From DAOTWA01 sp034435955 (GTDB lineage Bacteria > Chloroflexota > Anaerolineae > Anaerolineales > Anaerolineaceae), in assembly GCA_034435955.1 (NCBI GenBank), contig DAOTWA010000027.1, forward strand, positions 1 to 64,000: a stretch of 64,000 nucleotides of DNA, given 5' to 3'. A model generated the notes under the pieces. The model was not told the DNA's origin. It saw nothing but the letters and a program-made list of their open reading frames with translations, and ran no database searches. This document shows, one piece after another, positions 44,131-51,604 of this stretch. How positions within the stretch are numbered: position 1 is the stretch's first letter; every line of letters starts with the position of its first letter. The position numbers and the translations under genes are program-made.

Positions 44131-45552
44131 GTGAGCAACGCTGATTTGCAGGCTGTTCTTGATCTGGTCGAGGGAGCTGTAACGATTGAGCGCGGGCGTG
44201 TTCGGGTGAAGGATGCCGAACGCCTGCGCAGGTTGGTTCGCAGGCTGGCGGAGGTCTCTGCCCTGGAGAGCGGGCCGCGCCAGGGCTACGCGCGCTATGT
44301 CATCCGTTCGGCGGCTCAGGAACTGGGCATTTTGCCGGCCTCCATCCATGATCTCTACATCGCTCGCGGGCGCGGAGAGGCGCCGTTGACTTTCACCACC
44401 CCGGCGATCAACCTGCGCATGATGGCTTTCGATGCGGCCTGCGCCGTCTTCCGCGTGGCCCAACAAATGGAAGCCGCTGCGATGATCTTCGAGATCGCCC
44501 GCTCGGAGATGGGCTACACCGATCAGCGGCCAGCCGAATACGCTTCATCAATTCTGGCAGCCGCCATTGCCGAGGGACATCGCGGCCCAGTTTTCATCCA
44601 GGGGGATCATTTCCAGGTCTCGGCCAGACGTTACGGCGAAAACCCAGACGGGGAGATTCACTCCTTGAAAGATCTCATCCGCGAGGCCGTGGCGGCGGGT
44701 TTTTACAACATAGACATCGATACCTCCACAATGGTCGATCTTAGTCAGACAACCATCCCCGCCCAGCAGGCGGTCAATGCCGGTCTTTCGGCCATGTTCA
44801 CTGCATTCATCCGCTCTATCCAGCCGGAAGGGGTGACCATTTCGGTGGGCGGAGAGATTGGCGAAGTTGGCGGTCACAACTCGACCGAGGAAGAGCTGCG
44901 CGCTTATTTGGATGGTTACCAGGCTGAGCTTGCCAGGCTGGATGAGCGAGCCATTGGCTTGAGCAAGATCAGCATTCAAACCGGCACCTCCCATGGAGGC
45001 GTTGTTCTGCCGGATGGATCGATCGCCCAGGTGAACGTTGATTTCGAGACGATGTTGCGTTTGAGCCGCATCGCCCGCACCGAATACGGACTGGGTGGCG
45101 CCGTGCAGCATGGCGCATCCACCCTGCCTGAGGAGGCCTTTGGCAAGTTCGTGGAGGCAGAAGCCTGCGAGATTCATCTGGCGACCAATTTCATGAATCT
45201 GTTCTACGATCATATCCCCGCAGGTCTACGCGAGCAGATGTACGCCTTCCTGCGTGAGAAATACTCCAACGAGCGAAAACCTGGCATGACCGATGAGCAG
45301 TTCTACTACAAGACACGCAAGAACGCTATCGGTCCATTCAAGGCCCAATCCTGGCGTTTACCGGCTGATGAACGCGCACGGCTGGTCGCCGTGTGGGAAG
45401 AGCAGTTCACACGCCTGTTCGACCATCTGGGCGTGCGCGGGACGCGAGCCATCGTAGAAAAATTCATCCAGCCGGTGATGGTGAAGCCTGACCCAACCTT
45501 TTATCTCGGAGAAGGGTCGGCTTTAGAGATCGCCAGTGATCTGGCAGATTGA
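44131..45552 (+). CDS. Divergent class II fructose-bisphosphate-aldolase-like protein
   Basis: A 473-residue TIM-barrel protein, longer than the usual 280-360. Class II metal and catalytic positions can be traced: QGDHFQ (catalytic Asp159, zinc His160; the usual first His is Gln), GGEIGEVGGHN (Glu242), GTSHGG (zinc His288) and VQHGAST (zinc His327). An N-terminal extension of about 100 residues and a C-terminal one of about 110 are unusual. GAGGAGG lies five bases before the GTG start. It follows the PPi-type PFK by 84 bases, which supports an aldolase role in glycolysis or gluconeogenesis. A different sugar-phosphate substrate remains possible. Confidence 0.8.
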   Translation: MSNADLQAVLDLVEGAVTIERGRVRVKDAERLRRLVRRLAEVSALESGPRQGYARYVIRSAAQELGILPASIHDLYIARGRGEAPLTFTTPAINLRMMAFDAACAVFRVAQQMEAAAMIFEIARSEMGYTDQRPAEYASSILAAAIAEGHRGPVFIQGDHFQVSARRYGENPDGEIHSLKDLIREAVAAGFYNIDIDTSTMVDLSQTTIPAQQAVNAGLSAMFTAFIRSIQPEGVTISVGGEIGEVGGHNSTEEELRAYLDGYQAELARLDERAIGLSKISIQTGTSHGGVVLPDGSIAQVNVDFETMLRLSRIARTEYGLGGAVQHGASTLPEEAFGKFVEAEACEIHLATNFMNLFYDHIPAGLREQMYAFLREKYSNERKPGMTDEQFYYKTRKNAIGPFKAQSWRLPADERARLVAVWEEQFTRLFDHLGVRGTRAIVEKFIQPVMVKPDPTFYLGEGSALEIASDLAD

Positions 45553-45570
45553 CCAGAAAGATGTGGCTCA

Positions 45571-46071
45571 ATGCCCAGGTCTGATCAAGGCGTCTCCAAT
45601 GAGCGATATCGGGTTATACCGAGGGTGCTGGTATTCCTGACGCGCGGAGATCAGATCTTGCTGCTCAAGGGCGCTCCGACCAAGCGCATCTGGGCTAACC
45701 GCTACAATGGCATCGGTGGTCATGTCGAACGGGGCGAGGACGTTCTCACTGCTGCGCGCCGTGAACTACTCGAAGAGACCGGCCTCGAAGTCCCGGAATT
45801 GTGGCTGTGTGGAACGGTGCTGGTTGATACGGGAGAAGACACCGGCATCGCCATTTATGTCTTACGCGGCGAGTGTCCGTTATGCGAGCCTAAACCCTCA
45901 CCCGAGGGTATCGCGGAGTGGATACCGATCGAGCAGATTAACCAATATCCACTGGTGGAAGACCTGCTGGTGTTGATACCGCGGGTGGTCTCCATGCAAC
46001 GCGGCGATCCACCATTCTCGGCGCGCTATTGGTACGACGGGGAGGAAACCCTGCAGGTGACATTTACCTGA
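45571..46071 (+). CDS. Nudix hydrolase (MutT-like)
   Basis: A 166-residue Nudix protein. The box GGHVERGEDVLTAARRELLEETGL fits GX5EX7REUXEEXGU exactly; the domain occupies about residues 13-140. It cleaves a nucleoside diphosphate linked to another group. The N-terminal context (VLVFLTRGDQILLLKGAP, with KRIWANRYNGIGG) resembles MutT/8-oxo-dGTP diphosphatases, but the substrate cannot be fixed. It starts 18 bases after the aldolase-like gene and may share its transcript. Confidence 0.92.
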   Translation: MPRSDQGVSNERYRVIPRVLVFLTRGDQILLLKGAPTKRIWANRYNGIGGHVERGEDVLTAARRELLEETGLEVPELWLCGTVLVDTGEDTGIAIYVLRGECPLCEPKPSPEGIAEWIPIEQINQYPLVEDLLVLIPRVVSMQRGDPPFSARYWYDGEETLQVTFT

Positions 46072-46079
46072 AATGGCTA

Positions 46080-46883
46080 TCAGGGTAATTTCCAATAATC
46101 CACTTCGTCCACCTCGACCGTGAAACCGGCCGTTTTGGCGGCTGCGATGAACAGGCCGAAGGTCCCTTCTGCGTAGGTTGAGTCTTGAAGCTGTTTCAAC
46201 AAAGCGCCATTCGCATACAGGGAGAGCTGAGCGCCTCTGGCCATTAAGCCGATACGGTTGATCTGACCTGCGCCAGCATTGATGTGATCGCTGCGTGTCC
46301 AGGGTATCAGGCCGGTGAATTTATTTCCGTCCCAGATGCGGAGCTGGTATTGCCCGTCACACGAAAAATCGAGGAAGTAGCCCTGTGACGGATCGGGAGC
46401 GCGCGCCATCAATCCATAGCGGTCAAGGCCGGCGCAATCGCTGGTTTTGACGGTTGCTTCCAGATAAAAATCCTTGAGATTTGCGTTTGCGATCGTCCAG
46501 GAATACCATGAATCGGCATTATGAGCGGTCAAAAAAAGATGACCATCCCGCATCTCTACTCTGGCGTGATCATCGTCGAACTCGCCGAAGTGTTTCCCAT
46601 CATTGAATTGATCCGTCCATGTGGGTGCGCCCAGGATCTGACGGGGATCGCCGGGCGAGGGCGTTCCGGTTGGGGTTGGACTGGGTTGCGGGCTTTGGGT
46701 GGGCGGTTGTGTTGCCGTGTCCGAAACCGGCGGAGTAGATGTCGCCGTGGCCGGCAGGATCGTCAGCATTTGCGCCACCTGTGTGGCGACCAAAGCGGGG
46801 TTGGGCGTGGGTGTGACTCGCGGTAAATTACATCCGCTGAGTGATAGAAGCACCAGTAAGAAAATGGCCAAGTTTGGTTTCAT
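46080..46883 (-). CDS. Lipoprotein with concanavalin-like domain, paralogue A
   Basis: A 267-residue lipoprotein with a signal peptide ending LLSLSGC (Cys near residue 18) and a Thr/Pro-rich spacer of about 60 residues. The globular domain starts near residue 90 (APTWTDQFNDGKHFGEF) and resembles the LamG/DUF1080-type jelly roll by pattern (FYLEATVKT, GLMARAPD, YANGALLKQLQDS). The start codon MKPNLAIF was chosen because the open frame before it lacks signal-peptide character. A clear paralogue lies at the other end of the window. It is probably surface-exposed; a ligand or sugar-binding role is inference. Confidence 0.82.
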   Translation of the reverse strand: MKPNLAIFLLVLLSLSGCNLPRVTPTPNPALVATQVAQMLTILPATATSTPPVSDTATQPPTQSPQPSPTPTGTPSPGDPRQILGAPTWTDQFNDGKHFGEFDDDHARVEMRDGHLFLTAHNADSWYSWTIANANLKDFYLEATVKTSDCAGLDRYGLMARAPDPSQGYFLDFSCDGQYQLRIWDGNKFTGLIPWTRSDHINAGAGQINRIGLMARGAQLSLYANGALLKQLQDSTYAEGTFGLFIAAAKTAGFTVEVDEVDYWKLP

Positions 46884-46957
46884 ATCATCGGTGGCCTTTC
46901 TTGAGGTTGGTTTACGGCGAGAGCGGCAGGGTTGCCATTTTTCATCCTTTGTTTTGC

Positions 46958-46986
46958 CTGACGTTCTTCTTGATCTACTGTATAAT
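46958..46986 (+). promoter_or_regulatory. Possible promoter of the alpha-oxoamine synthase gene
   Basis: CTGACG is followed after 17 bases by a perfect TATAAT, about 175 bases before the next plus-strand start codon. The -35 element is weak (four of six). Confidence 0.45.
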
Positions 46987-47160
46987 CCTGGCAAGTTTTC
47001 AATAGCTAACTTGTCTAGCTTATAAGGAGACAAGCGTCTTGCATTCCACAAGATGACGGCAACATCCCGCACATTTGAGCGCGAAATAATGCGTGCTGAG
47101 CTGGTCAACCGCCAGGTCAGCTTTTGGCCAGCGCTACCAAATTATACGAGGAACTAACTC

Positions 47161-48339
47161 ATGGACATATTCGATAAATGCTACAACTTCACTGCAGCCA
47201 AAGAGGCTATGGCAACAGGCATCTATCCCTATTTTATTCCCCTGACAGAGAACGAGGGCACCGAGGTCGTCTTTCACGGCCATCGGCTGATCATGTGCGG
47301 GTCGAACAATTACCTGGGGCTGACCACACACCCGAAGGTTCGCCAAGCCGCCCTGGAGGCTATCGCCCGATACGGCACGAGCTGCACCGGCTCTCGTTTC
47401 CTGAACGGGACCCTCGAGCTCCATGAACAGCTCGAACATGAGCTGGCCGAGTGGGTGGGAAAGGAAGCCGCGTTGACATTCTCCACCGGTATGCAGGTCA
47501 ATCTTGGCACAATCAGCGCCCTGGTAGGACGGGGTGATGTGATCGTCATGGATAAGGATGATCACGCCAGCATCGTCGATGGAGCTCGCCTGAGCGGAGG
47601 GGAGATACAGCGTTTCCGCCACAATGACATGGAGCATCTCGAGCGGGTCTTGGCCTCCATACCCGAAGATAAATCCACATTGGTGGTGGTCGATGGATTA
47701 TTCAGCATGGAGGGTGATATCGCCCCTCTGCCTGAGCTTACCCGGTTGTGTAAGAAGTACGGCGCGCGCCTGATGGTTGATGACGCCCATGCCATGGGTG
47801 TGCTGGGCGGGGGAAAGGGCACCGCCGCTCATTTCGGTCTGACCGATCAGGTCGACCTGATCATGTCAACTTTCAGCAAGTCCTTCGCCTCGCTGGGGGG
47901 CTTTATCGCTGGTGATGAGCCGGTCATCCATTACATCAAACACCACGCCCGCGCGTTGATCTTCAGCGCCAGCATCACCCCAGCCAGCGCTGCGGCCGCT
48001 CTGGCTGCCCTGCATGTGATGCGTGATGAACCCGAGCTCGTACAGCGCGTGAATCAGAACGCTGAAAAAATGCGTCGGGGTTTTCGCGAGCTGGGTTTCA
48101 ACACCGGAAACTCGGTCACTCCCGTCATCCCCATTATCATCGGGGATGATGAGCGCACATTCCTTGCCTGGAAGCTATTGTTTGAAGGCGGCGTCTTTGT
48201 GAATCCGGTCATCTCACCGGCCACTCCTCCCGGCAGGCAGCTTCTACGCACCAGCTACATGGCCTCACACACTGAAGAGCAGCTCAACCGTGTGTTGGAT
48301 GTTTTTGCCACGGTTGGCAAACAGGTTGGGTTGATCTAA
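47161..48339 (+). CDS. Alpha-oxoamine synthase, serine-palmitoyltransferase/KBL-like
   Basis: A 392-residue PLP enzyme that condenses an amino acid with an acyl-CoA or acyl-ACP. Landmarks are SNNYLGLTTHP, YGTSCTGSRFLNGTLELHEQLE, DDAHAMGVLG (PLP-stacking region), TFSKSFASLGGF with the PLP lysine, and FVNPVISPATPPGRQLLRTSYMA. The GSRFLNGT and NPVISPA segments resemble bacterial serine palmitoyltransferases more than BioF or threonine-pathway KBL. No tdh or other bio gene is adjacent. DegV and a lipid-kinase-family gene follow within 2 kb, which also suggests lipid metabolism. The exact substrate is unproven. Confidence 0.85.
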   Translation: MDIFDKCYNFTAAKEAMATGIYPYFIPLTENEGTEVVFHGHRLIMCGSNNYLGLTTHPKVRQAALEAIARYGTSCTGSRFLNGTLELHEQLEHELAEWVGKEAALTFSTGMQVNLGTISALVGRGDVIVMDKDDHASIVDGARLSGGEIQRFRHNDMEHLERVLASIPEDKSTLVVVDGLFSMEGDIAPLPELTRLCKKYGARLMVDDAHAMGVLGGGKGTAAHFGLTDQVDLIMSTFSKSFASLGGFIAGDEPVIHYIKHHARALIFSASITPASAAAALAALHVMRDEPELVQRVNQNAEKMRRGFRELGFNTGNSVTPVIPIIIGDDERTFLAWKLLFEGGVFVNPVISPATPPGRQLLRTSYMASHTEEQLNRVLDVFATVGKQVGLI

Positions 48340-48347
48340 GCTTTTGC

Positions 48348-49181
48348 CTAGCGGGTCATATACAGAATGCCGATGGTGTTTGGCCCACAGTGGCTGGAGA
48401 TGACGGCTCCGGCAGTGGTGATCAAAATTTCATCAGGCGCTGCCATTTTTTGAATCTGGTTTGCCAGATATTCTGCATCGCCATCACAGCCCGAGTGGGT
48501 GATGAACACCCGACGGCGATCCAGCTCGTCCAGATGGGCCTGGAAGTCGGCCAGCAGGGTGTCCAAAGCCTTGGCCCGCGAACCCCGCAGTTTGTTCCTC
48601 ACTCCAAGTGTGCCATCCGGCCGTACCTCTATCACCGGACGGATGCTCAACAGGCTGCCGACCAGGTTCTCGACGGCTGAACAGCGTCCGCCCATGTAAA
48701 GATACTCGAGAGTATCCACGACGAAGGCAGTGTGAACCTTGGGCACCATTCCCGCGATCTGGCCAGCGACATCTTCCAGGTCCAATCCTTCGTCGCGCAG
48801 TTCGGCGGCGCGCAGCGCCAGCAAACCGATGCCGGTTGAGAGGTTGAGCGAATCGACCAACCGCAGCGGGGATTGCGTCCATTCCTGAGAGGCGAGATAC
48901 ACATTCTGGAAGGTGGCCGACAATCTCGAGGATAGCCCGATATACAGATTTGGGGATTGTGGATCAAAGGCCTGCAAAATCTCAGGGATGGCTGGAGCTG
49001 CCGTTTTGGGCAACTCATGATACTGCTCTACGAGCTCAAAAAGCTGCTTTGAATGCAGATTGATGCCATCTTTATAGGTTTGACCAGCGATGGTCACCGT
49101 CAGCGGGATAACATGGATATTGTAGCGGGCTATGAGCTCCGGGCTAAGATCGGCGGTGCTATCTGTCAGGATATGGATCAT
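48348..49181 (-). CDS. DegV family fatty-acid-binding protein (second copy)
   Basis: A 277-residue DegV/FakB-type protein distinct from the copy near 12-13 kb. Motifs are ILTDSTADLSPEL at the N-terminus, KTAAPAIPE (fatty-acid carboxylate loop), GLSSRLSATFQN, and SSHCGPNTIGILY at the C-terminus. It is convergent with the alpha-oxoamine synthase gene (8 bases between stops) and divergent from the DAGK-like gene. Family knowledge says it presents fatty acids to a FakA-type kinase, which is not encoded here. Confidence 0.92.
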   Translation of the reverse strand: MIHILTDSTADLSPELIARYNIHVIPLTVTIAGQTYKDGINLHSKQLFELVEQYHELPKTAAPAIPEILQAFDPQSPNLYIGLSSRLSATFQNVYLASQEWTQSPLRLVDSLNLSTGIGLLALRAAELRDEGLDLEDVAGQIAGMVPKVHTAFVVDTLEYLYMGGRCSAVENLVGSLLSIRPVIEVRPDGTLGVRNKLRGSRAKALDTLLADFQAHLDELDRRRVFITHSGCDGDAEYLANQIQKMAAPDEILITTAGAVISSHCGPNTIGILYMTR

Positions 49182-49295
49182 CGGTCTAGCCTCAATTTGG
49201 GATTGGTTGTTAGCGCCATTTTAGCAACGAAATCAAAAGGGATGGTGTTATAAAAATGCACACTATTTTAACCAGTTTTAAGAATTGATATCTAC

Positions 49296-49301
49296 TATAA
49301 T
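49296..49301 (+). promoter_or_regulatory. -10 box giving a probable leaderless mRNA
   Basis: A perfect TATAAT ends six bases before the ATG of the lipid-kinase gene. The expected transcription start would coincide with the A of ATG. There is no room for a Shine-Dalgarno. The -35 region is poor, so this remains a prediction. Confidence 0.5.
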
Positions 49302-49307
49302 CATCTT

Positions 49308-50261
49308 ATGCCGACAGGTTTGATTCTACACAATCCAGCGGCCGGTCGTCTCCCGGCGAAATTCCTCGTAAGCCGGGCGGCGGCTCTCCTGCGCAAATAT
49401 GGCTGGAAGATCGATATGGTCGAAAGTCATTCGGGCGAACATCTCGCCGAGCTGGCCCGCCAGGCTGCAGAACAGCGTCTCGACGCTGTTTTTGTCGCTG
49501 GCGGCGATGGTTCCATCGGATGGGCGCTGTCATCTCTGGTAGGCACCGGAACCTCTCTGGGTGTCCTGCCAGTTGGCACGGCCAATGTATGGGCGCGCGA
49601 ACTGGGCTTACCGGTGCTCTCGGTCCTTAACCCCTTATCGGTAGATCAATGGGCTAGGACTTTAGCTACGATTCCTCCCAGCAGCGTGGATGTAGGTATG
49701 TGCAGCGGGCGCCCATTTCTGATGTGGGCCGGCATCGGCCTGGACGCCTATCTGATTCACCAACTGGAGCCGCGCGCCCGCTGGGTGAAATATTTTACCT
49801 CGCTTCATTATGCGGCCATCGCTTTTAAAAACGCCAATTATTGGGGTGGAGTCAATTTGCATGTGACCGCCGATGGGCGACATATTGATGGTCACTTTTT
49901 GTTGGCGATCGTCAATAACATTCGTACTTATGTGGGCGGCCTGGCGCGTTTGTCCGAGACGATATATCTGGATGACGGGTTGATGGATTTGTGGCTGTTC
50001 TCAGGAGATACGCTGTGGGATGCGCTGATCCATTTCCGTGATCTGTTACTGGGCCGCCACGTGCACTCGGACCAGGCCATGTGTGTACATTTCCACCAGC
50101 TCAGCATTGAATCTGAGACGCCCGTATATCTTGAGATGGATGGGGAGCCCGTACCGCTGGAGAAATCGCGGGTTGAAATCCGCGTTCAACCGGCGGGATT
50201 GAAAGTGTTGGTGCCACTGAAGACGCCGGCGCGCCTGTTTCTATATCAGCGCGTTTTGTGA
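49308..50261 (+). CDS. Diacylglycerol/sphingosine kinase family protein
   Basis: A 317-residue lipid kinase of the DagK/YegS/LCB5 fold. The N-terminal half has LILHNPAAG, FVAGGDGSIGWALSSL (the GGDGT-type nucleotide motif with Ser) and GVLPVGTANVWARELGLP. The C-terminal beta-sandwich has YLDDGLMDLWLFSG and LEMDGEPVP. It phosphorylates diacylglycerol, sphingoid bases or a similar lipid at the membrane face. A perfect -10 box directly before the ATG points to a leaderless transcript. The nearby SPT-like gene makes a long-chain-base substrate conceivable. Confidence 0.92.
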   Translation: MPTGLILHNPAAGRLPAKFLVSRAAALLRKYGWKIDMVESHSGEHLAELARQAAEQRLDAVFVAGGDGSIGWALSSLVGTGTSLGVLPVGTANVWARELGLPVLSVLNPLSVDQWARTLATIPPSSVDVGMCSGRPFLMWAGIGLDAYLIHQLEPRARWVKYFTSLHYAAIAFKNANYWGGVNLHVTADGRHIDGHFLLAIVNNIRTYVGGLARLSETIYLDDGLMDLWLFSGDTLWDALIHFRDLLLGRHVHSDQAMCVHFHQLSIESETPVYLEMDGEPVPLEKSRVEIRVQPAGLKVLVPLKTPARLFLYQRVL

Positions 50262-50325
50262 GTTGGAAAAACCCATAACCGATCCGGGCTATTGCGCATA
50301 GAAAATAATATTACACGCGAAGATA

Positions 50326-51603
50326 TCATTCTTCTCTTTCTTCAGCGATCCCGTCTGATCCGGATGCAATGTCTTGTTCGAGCGCCGATGGGTCATCCGC
50401 GATGGGTGAGTTTTCCAGCGCCGAGCGTATGCTTTCCTGCAGTTCTTTCCTGCGCGGCCGTCGTTTTCCCAGGCTCTTCATCGACCCAAGCAAATCCCCG
50501 GTTACTTTGCGGGTGATGGCCTTGAGGGTTTGGCTGGAGAGCTTTTCTCCACGCTCGAACCAAACCGCGGCCGCATAACCCATTCCCACCGTCGTTGAGG
50601 AAGCCACGGCAGCCGCCAGCAGCCATCCAGGCGGGCCGCCCAGCTTGCTCAGCTCCTGGAAGACCGTGCGTCCCAGATATCCAAGACCGAAGGTGGCGAC
50701 CAGCTCGCGAGCCCGCTCCAGGGTGATTTTATAGTTGTAGATGCGCGCAATGCCCAGCACCATCATCGATTGGGTGACAACCAGCGGGGCGAAGTCCACC
50801 ACCGGCAGGGGAGCCAGCGCGATCACCGCGGCGACGGAGGCCGCGCTGGCGATGGCGCGCCAGGCAAGCTGCCAGCGGTACGCGGGCAAAGCGCTTCCTA
50901 GCGCTGCGACGATGGACGGCTCGGCGGCGGCAATGGCCATCAACACCTTTCCTACCTGTTTGCCCTCCTTCGCGCTGATCGGCAACACCTGCTCTGGCTT
51001 GAGGCGCAAGTCGGCGGCCGCCCGTTCGACCACTTTATCCGCGTCGCGCTTAACCAGATCGATCTTGTTCAGCACCACCACATACGGCTTTTTCAAGCCT
51101 GTCAGCTCATCGAATAGTTCTTGCTCGGTGCGTTTGACACCCTGGATGGCGTCGAACATTATGATGAGAAAATCCGCTTTGCGGGCCGCTTCCAACGCAA
51201 GGGATTTCTCGCGCTCGCCCACTTCGCCGACAGCGTCGGCGCCAGGCGTATCCACGATAGTGAAAAGGCCTGCATCGGCCTGCTGACTGGCGCGCGTGGT
51301 GCCCGGCAACGGACTGACCGCGGCCAGGTCCTCCTTGGACCGCACCATCTGGTTATAGAGGGTGGATTTACCCACATTGGCCGGTCCAACCACCACCACG
51401 GCGCGCTTCTGGCCGAAAGCCAGCTTAAATTGGGACAAAGACATGCGCAGGAGGATCTTGAGCAGGTTTGGGTCTGATGGAAAAGAGGTGAAGATCGATT
51501 GCAGGTCACGCCGATCCTCAGGCGGAAGGGATTCCCAGACCCCTTTGAGCATCTCGCGGGTCTCATCCGGTAATTCTTTTAGTAATTCGCTAAATGTTGG
51601 CAT
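50326..51603 (-). CDS. Era/MnmE-like GTPase with C-terminal DUF697 domain
   Basis: A 425-residue GTP-binding protein. G1 is GPANVGKST (near residue 73), G3 is DTPGAD, G4 is NKID and G5 is SAKEG, all in the first 220 residues. The rest (residues 240-370) contains small hydrophobic helices resembling DUF697 (WRAIASAASVAAVIALAPLPVVDF and KLGGPPGWLLAA). An acidic tail ends the protein. Members of this group associate with membranes; the cellular role is unclear. It starts one base after the recJ stop, so it is the last gene of the DNA end-processing operon, though a DNA role is not implied by its domains. Confidence 0.9.
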   Translation of the reverse strand: MPTFSELLKELPDETREMLKGVWESLPPEDRRDLQSIFTSFPSDPNLLKILLRMSLSQFKLAFGQKRAVVVVGPANVGKSTLYNQMVRSKEDLAAVSPLPGTTRASQQADAGLFTIVDTPGADAVGEVGEREKSLALEAARKADFLIIMFDAIQGVKRTEQELFDELTGLKKPYVVVLNKIDLVKRDADKVVERAAADLRLKPEQVLPISAKEGKQVGKVLMAIAAAEPSIVAALGSALPAYRWQLAWRAIASAASVAAVIALAPLPVVDFAPLVVTQSMMVLGIARIYNYKITLERARELVATFGLGYLGRTVFQELSKLGGPPGWLLAAAVASSTTVGMGYAAAVWFERGEKLSSQTLKAITRKVTGDLLGSMKSLGKRRPRRKELQESIRSALENSPIADDPSALEQDIASGSDGIAEEREE

Positions 51604-51604
51604 A

